Positions 42,927-50,974 of a DNA stretch of 64,000 bases are shown one piece after another. The position numbers and the translations under genes were made by a program. Origin of the DNA: Gemmatimonadota bacterium (GTDB taxonomy: Bacteria > Latescibacterota > UBA2968 > UBA8231); contig JABJJN010000103.1 in assembly GCA_018660835.1 (NCBI GenBank), forward strand, positions 92,941 to 156,940. The letters are read 5' to 3'. The notes beneath the pieces are model-generated. The model was given only the letters and a program-made list of their open reading frames with translations, searched no databases and had not been told where the DNA came from. Position 1 is the stretch's first letter. Each line of letters starts with the position of its first letter.

Positions 42927-43780
42927 GCTTCCTGCTGCTCAACAAGGGCCTTGCATTGTCGCAGGCTGATATCAGCTCGATCCTCGATACCACGCCAGGC
43001 GTAGGGATCCACGCCGCTGACCATAACGATGTCGCGATAGTCAGCACTTGCCGCCGGTTCGCCTTCCGGGGTCTGCCAGGGCAAGCGGGACCAGGCATTC
43101 ATGTAGTGATTGACGAGAACACGTCGGTAGATATCACTGCGATTCTTGCGGGATCGGTGCAGCAGGTAGCCATTGAAGAACACGACATCTCCCGTCTTCA
43201 CCTCCACGGGAATCTCGACACTGTCATCAAACCCAAAGGACTCAGCCGCCATGTCGAATTCGTCCGGATTCTCATGTGGACGCTGATCGTAAAGGATCCC
43301 TTTGTGCGATCCTGGCATCACGTAGAGGCAACCATTCTCGATGGTCGCATCGTCGAGAGCGATCCAGGCACCAGTGAGAGATTGGTCGCGGGTGGGGATG
43401 TAGATCTCATCCTGATGCCATGCCTGGCCTTGAAACCCTGGGGGCTTGATAAAGAGCATCGACTGCATGCACTTCACATCAGGGCCGATGATTTTCGATA
43501 AGACGTGTGCGATTCCCTCGTGGCACACACCCGTCTGCTTCATGAGGGGACTGATCTTGTGAGGAAAATGGATGCAGTGGAAATTGCGCAGGGCCTCGTC
43601 GTCAGTTGTCGAGGCGGGCATCGTCTCAAGCTTGTCATGCGGATACCCCCCTCGGCAGATATGCAGTGCATCTGCCCGCAAAGCCTGCACCTGGTCCGGT
43701 GACACCAAACCGGGGACGAGCAGAAATCCATTGTCTTCGTGGGACCTTACATCCGTCTCAGAAATCGTCTTGCTCATCAT
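42923..43780 (-). CDS. Phytanoyl-CoA dioxygenase (PhyH) family protein 4
   Basis: A 285-residue PhyH enzyme with intact H-x-D (His122-Gln-Asp124 in A-W-H-Q-D-E-I) and distal H-R-S-R (G-Y-L-L-H-R-S), plus M-P-G-S-H-K-G. It belongs to the ectoine-hydroxylase-like branch by overall shape, but the substrate is unknown. ATG 43778-43780 (or 43775-43777) is preferred to the upstream 43810, which would overlap the dehydrogenase. It lies 20 bp after that gene and overlaps the next by 4 nt. Confidence 0.87.
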   Translation of the reverse strand: MMSKTISETDVRSHEDNGFLLVPGLVSPDQVQALRADALHICRGGYPHDKLETMPASTTDDEALRNFHCIHFPHKISPLMKQTGVCHEGIAHVLSKIIGPDVKCMQSMLFIKPPGFQGQAWHQDEIYIPTRDQSLTGAWIALDDATIENGCLYVMPGSHKGILYDQRPHENPDEFDMAAESFGFDDSVEIPVEVKTGDVVFFNGYLLHRSRKNRSDIYRRVLVNHYMNAWSRLPWQTPEGEPAASADYRDIVMVSGVDPYAWRGIEDRADISLRQCKALVEQQEA

Positions 43781-43800
43781 CCATTTTTCTTGAAAGTGAG

Positions 43801-44877
43801 TCAGTTGCACGCATCGGCGATGGCGCTGCCTAATTCATGGGTCGTCATCTTGCCACCCAGGTCGGGAGTCGTGGCACCCTTTTCGGCCATAACAATACGC
43901 ACAGCCGCCTCGATCCGCTCCCCCGCAGCGAGAGCATCCGCATCGGTGTGCCTGTGCCCCAGCCAACGCCACATCATAGCCGCTGACAGAATCGTGCCCA
44001 CAGGATTGGCGATTCCCTTGCCGGCGATATCAGGCGCTGTTCCATGCACTGGCTGGAAGACGGCAGCATCGGTGCCGATGTCGGCGGACGGCGCCATACC
44101 CAGACCACCGACGAGTCCTGCCGCCAGGTCAGAGAGGATATCCCCGAACATATTCTCCGCTACAAGTACGTCATAGGCCTCTGGCTGGCGCACCAGATAC
44201 ATCGCCATGGCATCGACGTAAGCGTGACTGACGTCGATCTGGCTGTAACCTGTAGCGACCTCATCAAAGACCTGGCGGAAGAACGCCATGGAGCGAAAGA
44301 TATTCGCCTTGTCGACGCAAGTAACGTGGCCTGGACTCTGGTCGGCACGCTCAGCGCATCTCTGCTGGGCCAATTCGAAGGCATACTTGGCGATCCGCTG
44401 GGTACCGGTCCGGGTGATGACCATGCTGTCCACAGCGGTTTCATTGCGCAGCTGTATGCCACCATTCATCGACGCAAAGAGTCCCTCGACATTCTCGCGC
44501 AGTAGAACGAAATCGATCTCGCCCACTCCATAACCCTTCAGTGGGCTGTGATCCGCATGATAGAGATAGATGGGGCGCACGCCAGCATAGAGATCGAGGA
44601 GGAATCGCAGGTCGACCTGAGGACGCATCTCAGTGCCATCCGGCCAGCGCACGTCCGGTAACCCCATCGCTCCCAGCAATACGGCATCTGCTTGCCGGCA
44701 GGCGGCGACGGAGTCATCAGGCAGAGGCGTGCCCAGCTGCTTGAAGCAGTTGGCTCCGGATGGGTACTCTGAGAATGTGAGCTCCGGTCCGCCCGACGCA
44801 TCGAGTACCCGCAACGCTTCATCGACGACATCCGGGCCAATACCATCTCCCTTGAGAACGGCAATCTGATACGACAT
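43801..44877 (-). CDS. Isopropylmalate/tartrate-type beta-decarboxylating dehydrogenase
   Basis: A 358-residue NAD-dependent enzyme that oxidises and decarboxylates a 2-hydroxy (malate-like) acid. Evidence: L-K-G-D-G-I-G-P-D at residues 7-15, the substrate-loop segment R-E-N-V-E-G-L-F, the metal-binding E-N-M-F-G-D-I-L-S-D, and the NAD-binding V-H-G-T-A-P-D-I-A-G-K-G-I-A-N-P. The R-E-N-V-E-G loop is closer to isocitrate/tartrate dehydrogenases than to LeuB, and no leu genes are adjacent. ATG 44875-44877 starts the conserved region. It is the first gene of the minus-strand run. Confidence 0.87.
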   Translation of the reverse strand: MSYQIAVLKGDGIGPDVVDEALRVLDASGGPELTFSEYPSGANCFKQLGTPLPDDSVAACRQADAVLLGAMGLPDVRWPDGTEMRPQVDLRFLLDLYAGVRPIYLYHADHSPLKGYGVGEIDFVLLRENVEGLFASMNGGIQLRNETAVDSMVITRTGTQRIAKYAFELAQQRCAERADQSPGHVTCVDKANIFRSMAFFRQVFDEVATGYSQIDVSHAYVDAMAMYLVRQPEAYDVLVAENMFGDILSDLAAGLVGGLGMAPSADIGTDAAVFQPVHGTAPDIAGKGIANPVGTILSAAMMWRWLGHRHTDADALAAGERIEAAVRIVMAEKGATTPDLGGKMTTHELGSAIADACN

Positions 44878-45094
44878 AGTGTGTTGGTTGCTCACAGGAA
44901 ATGGACGGAAGGGCTGAGTCGAAAGCGGCTTTGAGTCGCAGTAGACGGTAGGCTTGTCGCTATGAATCGTCAACGAAAAACGGCCTTGTGGTGCATCGAT
45001 CTGCGTAGGACATTGTCTGTAGTTCGCACGATGCGGAATCGTCGCATCTGGACGAGATTCCCCAATCTAAGAAAGCGTCGCAAAGTCACAGACT

Positions 45095-46477
45095 ATGACC
45101 TCTTCTTCTGAACTTCCTTCGTTCGGTACGCCGGCCTTGCGTCTGTTGTTGATAGATGACGAGCCGGAGATTCTTCGCAGTGTGGGGGCCCTGCTGCGCA
45201 AGATGGGTCATGATGTGAAGACCGCCGGCAATGGTCAAGAGGGGTTGGAAGCCTACGACCGCGACGGTGCCGATATCATCCTCTCCGACGTTCGCATGCC
45301 TGGCCTCGATGGACTTGGCGTCCTGCGCGCCCTACGCGAACGCGGTGAGGATGTCGAGTTCATCTTTATCACTGGCATAGGTGATCTACAGACCGCCGTC
45401 GCCGCATTGCGAGAAGGCGCCTTCGATTTTTTCACCAAACCTGTTCGCCTGGCCGAACTGGCTGCATCTCTGGAGCGGACACGTCGTTACCAGGAAATGA
45501 AGCGTGCCAAAAAACGCGCCGATGCCCGCCTGCAACTCGAGGGCAGTGGTGCCCCCGATCTGATCGGCGACAGTGGCCCTATGCTGGAGGTCCTGGCTCT
45601 GGTTGAGCGTGTCGCCGCCACAGATCACACGACCGTATTGATTTGTGGCGAGAGTGGTACAGGCAAAGAGTTGGTCGCCCGTGCAGTTCACGAGCAGAGC
45701 CCCAGAGTCGAATCGCCCTTCATCAGTCTCAATTGCACCGCCGTACCGGACTCGTTGTTTGAAAGCGAGTTATTCGGTCACGAAAAGGGCGCTTTCACCG
45801 ATGCGAGCGAACGCAAGATCGGCATGTTCGAACTGAGTGGTGGCGGCACCTTATTCCTCGATGAAATCGCTGACATGAGTCTGCCTTCGCAGGCAAAGAT
45901 TTTGCGAGTCCTTGAGGAGAGGCGCCTGCGCCGGGTGGGCGGCGTGCACGAAATTGCTGTGGATGTTCGACTCGTAGCAGCGACCAATCGGGATCTGCAG
46001 CAAATGCAGGACGAGGGGCTCTTCCGCCAGGATCTGTTTTACCGTCTCAATGTCTTCACGATCACTCTGCCCCCCCTGCGCGAACGTGGCGATGACATCC
46101 TGCGCCTCGCCGATTATTTCCTCGACAACTTCGCTCGTGACTTTCGCAAGAACGTGACCCGCATCAGTGACGAGACGCGGGCCATGCTGCGCGGTTACGC
46201 TTTTCCTGGCAATGTGCGCGAACTGCGCAATCTGCTGGAACGTGCCGTCATCCTCTGTGATAGTGACACCCTGACCCCTGCCCAGTTTGGCGACATCCTG
46301 CATGCGCCCGCTGCGGCGGATGCCCTCGTCAGCGCAGATGATCTGGCGTCCATCGAGACGGCCACGATTCGTCAGGCCCTCGACCGCTGTGGTGGCCGAC
46401 AGGCGGACGCGGCACGTCTTCTCGGCATCGGCGTCGATGCTCTGCGCTATCGCCTGAAGAAGTTCGGACTGCGTTGA
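45095..46477 (+). CDS. NtrC-type sigma-54-dependent response regulator
   Basis: A 460-residue activator of RNA polymerase-sigma-54. The receiver domain (1-130) has the acidic pair Asp21-Asp22, phosphoacceptor Asp65 (L-S-D-V-R-M-P-G) and Lys in F-T-K-P. The AAA+ domain has Walker A G-E-S-G-T-G-K-E (about 186), Walker B G-G-T-L-F-L-D-E and F-P-G-N-V-R-E-L. The sigma-54-contact loop reads G-A-F-T-D-A rather than G-A-F-T-G-A (about 231-236). The C-terminal Fis-type helix-turn-helix ends in A-L-R-Y-R-L-K-K. No partner kinase gene is beside it, so the sensor is encoded elsewhere. Its targets may include the sigma-54 promoters at 46655, 35556 and 17633. Confidence 0.95.
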   Translation: MTSSSELPSFGTPALRLLLIDDEPEILRSVGALLRKMGHDVKTAGNGQEGLEAYDRDGADIILSDVRMPGLDGLGVLRALRERGEDVEFIFITGIGDLQTAVAALREGAFDFFTKPVRLAELAASLERTRRYQEMKRAKKRADARLQLEGSGAPDLIGDSGPMLEVLALVERVAATDHTTVLICGESGTGKELVARAVHEQSPRVESPFISLNCTAVPDSLFESELFGHEKGAFTDASERKIGMFELSGGGTLFLDEIADMSLPSQAKILRVLEERRLRRVGGVHEIAVDVRLVAATNRDLQQMQDEGLFRQDLFYRLNVFTITLPPLRERGDDILRLADYFLDNFARDFRKNVTRISDETRAMLRGYAFPGNVRELRNLLERAVILCDSDTLTPAQFGDILHAPAAADALVSADDLASIETATIRQALDRCGGRQADAARLLGIGVDALRYRLKKFGLR

Positions 46478-46654
46478 TCTGCTGCTAGATCCGCTGCACT
46501 GGCTTTTTGCACTGTGCCTCGCCACCGATCGGTCTGTCTACCAGCCATTTGGCGGCGAGATCGGCGAAATGGCCGCTCGCCGACACAGGACTTGCCCGGT
46601 CCGATTCAGCGCAAGTCTCTGCCCCACTATCAGTTAAGACCATCCTTTCGATTC

Positions 46655-46670
46655 TGGCACGGCCCTTGCG
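46655..46670 (+). promoter_or_regulatory. Near-consensus sigma-54 promoter
   Basis: TGGCACGGCCCTTGCG contains TGGCACG, four bases, then TTGC: GG at 46656-46657 and GC at 46668-46669 with N10 spacing. Only the last base departs from consensus. It lies 145 bp before the GTG of the receiver protein and just after a sigma-54 activator gene. Predicted start is about 46680. Confidence 0.75.
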
Positions 46671-46780
46671 ATAGAGGCCCCGTCCCTGGTCTCGTGGCGG
46701 CGACTCGTGCGCTGCTCTGCGAGCACGATGTGGACACCTAGACATATCCACATAGTCGTCCGCCAAATCCCCGGGAGGAC

Positions 46781-46800
46781 GCCGTACAACGCCGTACAAC
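46781..46800 (+). repeat. Perfect tandem 10-bp repeat before Shine-Dalgarno
   Basis: GCCGTACAAC occurs twice head-to-tail and runs straight into AAGGAG. It lies in the 5' untranslated region of the receiver gene, so it could affect translation or be a recent slippage duplication. Confidence 0.7.
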
Positions 46801-46814
46801 AAGGAGTCACTCCC

Positions 46815-47228
46815 GTGAGGATCCTGATCATAGATGATGAGCCAAATGTGGCGGATTTATTTTCGCGCCTGGCCGCAATTCACGGCTTCACCGACATCGA
46901 TATCGTCTCGACGTCGGAAGAAGCGGTCACCCATGTGCTGCGAGCACGATATGACCTGATCACGCTGGACATCCGCATGCCTGGCGCCAGTGGGCTGGAG
47001 ATCATTGCCATCCTGCGCAACATGAATCCCCATGCCGTGATCGCTGTGATCTCTGGACATCTTCCGGAGCAGATTCCGGACGAGGTGCTGTCCTGCGTCG
47101 ACACGATGCTCGCCAAACCTGTGCCACTGGAAATCTTCACGCAGTTACTCGAAGGTGCGCTGCAGGTCTCTGAAATGATGGTACGTCTACGGGATCTGGG
47201 CAGTCACCCCATTGCCATTGTCAACTGA
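46815..47228 (+). CDS. Receiver-only response regulator
   Basis: A 137-residue CheY-like receiver with no output domain. Acidic residues Asp7-Asp8, phosphoacceptor Asp52 (T-L-D-I-R-M-P-G), Ser in V-I-S-G-H (about 83), and Lys in A-K-P are all present. GTG 46815 with AAGGAG nine bases upstream is the start; the longer frame is rejected. Expressed from the sigma-54 promoter at 46655 and followed after 3 bp by the FapA-like gene, so it probably signals through protein contact. The target is unknown. Confidence 0.88.
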   Translation: MRILIIDDEPNVADLFSRLAAIHGFTDIDIVSTSEEAVTHVLRARYDLITLDIRMPGASGLEIIAILRNMNPHAVIAVISGHLPEQIPDEVLSCVDTMLAKPVPLEIFTQLLEGALQVSEMMVRLRDLGSHPIAIVN

Positions 47229-47231
47229 CCG

Positions 47232-48374
47232 ATGAACGAACTGTCCCCCGATACCCAGCGAGCCCACGACAGCGTTCTGCGCGGCGGCCGTCTCACGGAG
47301 ATGATCGTCGATAGCGACGACCCGATCGGCTTCTTTGACGGTGGCGATCGCGACGTGCTCGTGCAGCGTGCGCTCTCTGATATTCTGCGTATCAGGGGAC
47401 AGGGCTCGCTGGTCGTCCAGGGTGACGTGATCGGCGAGGCGGATCGTCCCCTTAGCATCGAGATGCAAGGGGATGTCATCGTCACAGGCATGGTGCGATA
47501 CGCGCAGATCCGTGCCTCCCGCTGCTTTGTTGCAGGTGATGTCCACCGCGTGAAAATCACGACGGCCCGCAGCACGACCATCGGTGGCATGGTCCATGGC
47601 AGCCAGTTCGTCAGCGGCAACTACGAGGAGACGCGGCGCACGATCGAATCTCTGCGTATGTCCCGGCGGCACGGCGCAGTCGAACTGGAATCTTTGAGTC
47701 GACGTGTGACGACGGAAGAGAAGCGTCTCGAAAGATCTTACGCCGCTCTGCGGATCCCTCTGGACTTCAATGTGGGACGCGTCGTGCAGCACACCGAAGG
47801 TGGCGTCCACATTTGTCTCGACGCGTTCTATGCGTCCGTCGATGGACGACCTGCACAGGAGGTCGATCGTGCCCTCAATGAGTTCTTCACACGTGGAATC
47901 ATCGGCGTCATCACCAGACAGAATCGGAAGTTTCTGGTGAACTATCCAGCGCGGGAAAAAGTCTTCCTGCAGCTGATCACCAGTCTGCGTGCCATCTTTC
48001 AAGATGTGTTGCGGCGAGACAATCTGAGTCGCAGCCTCGACGACATGAGCAGCCGATTGCAACAGCAGATGGACGCCCTCGAAGAGCGCCGGGCATTTGT
48101 TGAGATGGGCGGCGTTGCCGGAAACACAGAGATGGAGTTCATTCTCGCTCAGGTTGTCCCCCTGCTCCGGGACGATGGCTTCGACTTCGCCCACCGCAGC
48201 GCTCATCTCGACATATGGCCCCTCCATGGCCTCGGTGCCGAGATGGTGTCTCGTGATGCCGATGGCGGCCAGAGTGCCGCCACCCTCACGAGCGCCGAAC
48301 TCGGCGCCCTGCGTTTCCACGTCGATGGCAGCCGCATCGTGTGGGAATCAAGCGAGGCCGCGGCCTTCGCTTAA
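47232..48374 (+). CDS. FapA/DUF342-like beta-helix protein
   Basis: A 380-residue protein with a FapA-like polymer-forming region at about residues 55-130. Successive short strands follow the pattern G-S-L-V-V-Q-G-D-V, M-Q-G-D-V-I-V-T-G-M-V, A-S-R-C-F-V-A-G-D-V, T-T-I-G-G-M-V-H-G. A helical part (about 135-180) and a long coiled-coil-like region (about 255-300) follow. FapA proteins take part in flagellar assembly and other envelope-linked processes. This one is shorter than typical FapA and lacks flagellar neighbours in view. It is co-transcribed with the receiver regulator (3-bp gap), suggesting the receiver controls it or that they act together. Confidence 0.65.
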   Translation: MNELSPDTQRAHDSVLRGGRLTEMIVDSDDPIGFFDGGDRDVLVQRALSDILRIRGQGSLVVQGDVIGEADRPLSIEMQGDVIVTGMVRYAQIRASRCFVAGDVHRVKITTARSTTIGGMVHGSQFVSGNYEETRRTIESLRMSRRHGAVELESLSRRVTTEEKRLERSYAALRIPLDFNVGRVVQHTEGGVHICLDAFYASVDGRPAQEVDRALNEFFTRGIIGVITRQNRKFLVNYPAREKVFLQLITSLRAIFQDVLRRDNLSRSLDDMSSRLQQQMDALEERRAFVEMGGVAGNTEMEFILAQVVPLLRDDGFDFAHRSAHLDIWPLHGLGAEMVSRDADGGQSAATLTSAELGALRFHVDGSRIVWESSEAAAFA

Positions 48375-48437
48375 AGAGCGTCACGAGGCCAGGCCGGGGC
48401 AGATTGTCTTCAAACGCCCTCATTGCCAGGTGCCCTC

Positions 48438-49055
48438 GTGCGCATCATCACCGGCCACTTACGTGGTCGCTCACTGCCGATCTCCCACAAACGACACGGC
48501 GACATCCGTGTGACGTCGAGTCGTCTGAAGGAAGCAGTCTTCGCCCGGCTGGGTCCCCTCGACGGCACGCACTGGCTCGATCTGTGTGCTGGCAGTGGAC
48601 AGATCGGCTTGGAAGCCTTCAGTCGTGGCGCCCAGGTCGTATGCGCCGAACCGGATCAACGCCGTGCGGCAAGCCTGAAGTCGCTGCTGGGAGAGTGGCG
48701 GATCCGCGATGGCTTCGATTTGCGCGCCAGGAAGGCAGAGCTTGTGATCAAGGAACTGACCCAGCAGAAACAGTCCTTCGATTACATCTACATCGATCCT
48801 CCGTATCATGCGCGCCGCAGTAAGATGCCATTGTGTGCGGCGCTACTCGAAGACGTCGCCAACAGCGACATTCTGACCGCAGAGGGGCTTGTACTCGTGC
48901 AGCATGACCGACATCAAGAACTACCCACTTCCTGTCCACCACTGAGTCGCCTTCACGAGCGTGTCTACGGCGATTCAGTGCTCAGCGTGTTCGCCCGCGG
49001 CGGCGAACATTCCCACCACGACCTGATGGTTGACCCACCTGAAGCGACAGTCTAA
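48438..49055 (+). CDS. rsmD: 16S rRNA (guanine-966 N2) methyltransferase
   Basis: A 205-residue RsmD-type methyltransferase modifying G966 in the 30S subunit. It opens V-R-I-I-T-G-H-L-R-G-R, then R-V-T-S-S-R-L-K-E-A-V-F in place of the common R-P-T-x-x-R-V-K-E, SAM motif L-D-L-C-A-G-S-G-Q-I-G-L-E-A and catalytic D-P-P-Y (about residue 121). GTG 48438 with AGG upstream is preferred over TTG 48423. It begins 63 bp after the FapA-like gene, probably in the same transcript. Confidence 0.88.
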   Translation: MRIITGHLRGRSLPISHKRHGDIRVTSSRLKEAVFARLGPLDGTHWLDLCAGSGQIGLEAFSRGAQVVCAEPDQRRAASLKSLLGEWRIRDGFDLRARKAELVIKELTQQKQSFDYIYIDPPYHARRSKMPLCAALLEDVANSDILTAEGLVLVQHDRHQELPTSCPPLSRLHERVYGDSVLSVFARGGEHSHHDLMVDPPEATV

Positions 49056-49109
49056 GGTAGCCGCCGCTGACATCTACTTGTCTACAACACCTACGATATA
49101 GGAATTCAC

Positions 49110-50201
49110 GTGAAGATCACTGCTCTGCGCGCAACACCCGTCCGCATTCCGCGCCCAACCGCTTTCGTCAGCAGTCTTGGCACTCACGCCGCCACAGAGA
49201 ATGCGGTGATCGAGATCGAGACCGATGCGGGTCTGACGGGCATCGGCGAATCCTCAAGCATCTGGGACCGCATGGGGCCCGGTTGCGCCGACGACATCAA
49301 CGGACTGCTTGCAGGTCTGCTCATTGGCCGCGATGCCACCCGCATCCGCGAGCTCACAGACCTGATGGACGCTCATCTCGACAGAGCACAACCAGCCAAG
49401 GCAGGGATCGAAATGGCCCTGTGGGATCTTCTGGGTAAGAGCGTAGGGGCCCCCGTCTTTCAGTTGCTAGGTGGCGCCGTGCGTGACAAGGTCGAACTGT
49501 CTCGATCACTCTCGATGGGGACGGTAGAGCAAGTCGTTGAGCAAGCGGAACGACTTGTCGGCGAGGGGTATCTAACACTGAAGATGAAAGTCGGGCGCGA
49601 TCCGACCAGCGACCACGAAAATCTGGAAGCACTGCGCAGTCGCTTCCCCGACCTGAAGCTGCGCGTCGACGCCAACATGGGCTGGCGCAATCCGAAGGAA
49701 GCGGTTCGCCACATTCACGATCTGGAAGCCTTCAATATCGAACTCGTCGAGCAGCCCCTGCACGGCAGCGATCTGGAGGGGATGCGATTTGTCCGCGAGC
49801 ATGTGGGGGTCCCCATCATGGCCGACGAAAGCGTGTGGACACCCTCTGACGCGATGGCCTGCGTTCGCGCCGGGGCCGCCGATGTCTTCAATGTCTATGT
49901 CGCTGAGGCGGGTGGCATTGGTCCGGCGTCACGAATCTTTGGCATCGCCGATGCGGCACGTTTGACCTGCATCATCGGCAGCATGCCCGAATTCGGCATT
50001 GGCACCTCAGCACAGGCACATCTGGCCTTCGCCATGCCGAATATCGGCTACGGCAGTGACGTCAATGGCTTCGTCTACCATCAAGACGATATCGTCGACC
50101 ACGATCTGCGCATCGAAGATGGCCACCTGCTGCCACCGACCAGCCCCGGTCTTGGGGTCCGCCTCGACGCTGACCGTCTCGCGCGTTATCGGATGGACTG
50201 A
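49110..50201 (+). CDS. Mandelate racemase/muconate lactonizing enzyme family protein
   Basis: A 363-residue enolase-superfamily enzyme. The acid-base lysine motif L-K-M-K-V is at about residue 156, and metal ligands are Asp in R-V-D-A-N, Glu in V-E-Q-P and Asp-Glu in M-A-D-E-S. The loops are of the MLE type, with the second lysine position not clearly occupied in the usual way (V-Y-V-A-E-A-G-G). Family members abstract a proton alpha to a carboxylate, for example sugar-acid dehydratases, racemases and cycloisomerases. GTG 49110 has AGGA upstream. Its stop overlaps the hisA start by one base. Confidence 0.88.
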   Translation: MKITALRATPVRIPRPTAFVSSLGTHAATENAVIEIETDAGLTGIGESSSIWDRMGPGCADDINGLLAGLLIGRDATRIRELTDLMDAHLDRAQPAKAGIEMALWDLLGKSVGAPVFQLLGGAVRDKVELSRSLSMGTVEQVVEQAERLVGEGYLTLKMKVGRDPTSDHENLEALRSRFPDLKLRVDANMGWRNPKEAVRHIHDLEAFNIELVEQPLHGSDLEGMRFVREHVGVPIMADESVWTPSDAMACVRAGAADVFNVYVAEAGGIGPASRIFGIADAARLTCIIGSMPEFGIGTSAQAHLAFAMPNIGYGSDVNGFVYHQDDIVDHDLRIEDGHLLPPTSPGLGVRLDADRLARYRMD

Positions 50202-50974
50202 TGCCCATGCGCTTCCGTCCGTGTATCGACCTGCACGATGGGCAGGTAAAACAGATCGTCGGCGGTTCCCTGCGTGATGGTGAGACACCAGAGACCAACT
50301 TCGCGTCCAGCCACGGGCCAGCGTATTTCGCTGAACTCTACCGTCGCGACGCGTTATCAGGTGGCCACGTAATCAAACTTGGCCAGGGCAATGATGACGC
50401 TGCCCGCGAGGCATTGGCCGCCTATCCCGAGGGCTTGCACATTGGCGGTGGCATCGATGCCGACAATGCCGGCCAGTGGCTCAGCCATGGGGCCCAGGCG
50501 GTGATCGCCACGTCCTATGTCTTTCGCGATGGCTCATTGCATGAGGGGAATCTCGAGCGTCTCGTTGCAGCGACAGGGAGCGATCGTCTCGTGCTCGATT
50601 TGTCCTGCGCACCAACAGATGATGGTGACTATGTTGTGGCCACCGATCGCTGGCAGCGACGCACCGATTTTGTCATCAATGACGCCGGACTTAAGCGCTT
50701 GGCTGGCTACTGCCGTGAATTCCTCATCCACGCGACACAGGTCGAGGGCAAGCAGCAGGGAGTCGATGCCACATTGATCGCCCACCTCGCTGATATCACA
50801 CCGCTGCCGACGACGTATGCAGGCGGCGTGCGGGACATGGAAGATGTGGAGATCATTGCGCTCAAGGGTCAGGGTCGACTCGACTACACTGTCGGTTCTG
50901 CCCTGGACATTTTCGGTGGCGACGGCGTGCGCTACGATGAACTCGTCAGCTTGTCCAGGTCAGATACAGATTGA
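50201..50974 (+). CDS. hisA: Eukaryotic-type ProFAR isomerase
   Basis: A 257-residue TIM-barrel isomerase for the fourth step of histidine synthesis. The sequence matches the eukaryotic/plant branch (HIS6/HISN3) rather than usual bacterial HisA: F-R-P-C-I-D-L-H, V-K-Q-I-V-G-G-S-L, G-G-H-V-I-K-L-G, A-Y-P-E-G-L-H-I-G-G-G-I, R-L-V-L-D-L-S-C, T-D-R-W-Q, V-E-G-K and T-V-G-S-A-L-D-I-F-G-G. Two ATGs (50201, 50207) are possible. No other his genes are near. It overlaps the convergent transporter gene by 29 bp. Confidence 0.9.
   Translation: MPMRFRPCIDLHDGQVKQIVGGSLRDGETPETNFASSHGPAYFAELYRRDALSGGHVIKLGQGNDDAAREALAAYPEGLHIGGGIDADNAGQWLSHGAQAVIATSYVFRDGSLHEGNLERLVAATGSDRLVLDLSCAPTDDGDYVVATDRWQRRTDFVINDAGLKRLAGYCREFLIHATQVEGKQQGVDATLIAHLADITPLPTTYAGGVRDMEDVEIIALKGQGRLDYTVGSALDIFGGDGVRYDELVSLSRSDTD

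Larger units (their letters stand above)
46478..46814 (+). other. 337-bp intergenic regulatory region
   Basis: Non-coding gap between the NtrC-type gene and a receiver-only regulator. It holds a near-consensus sigma-54 promoter at 46655-46670 and a tandem 10-bp repeat at 46781-46800. I see no gene here; short frames such as the one from 46707 lack start signals. Upstream of the promoter there is room for enhancer sites, but I cannot point to a clear one. Confidence 0.6.

Noticed and set aside
43801..44877. Leucine-biosynthesis leuB
   Set aside because: The substrate loop R-E-N-V-E-G is not LeuB-like and no leuA, leuC or leuD is adjacent; a catabolic tartrate/isocitrate-type enzyme is likelier.
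47187..48320. 377-codon minus-strand frame over the FapA-like gene
   Set aside because: Similar in length to the sense gene, but the sense frame has a 3-bp gap to the receiver gene, beta-helix repeats and coiled coil, while the antisense frame is His/Asp-rich noise.
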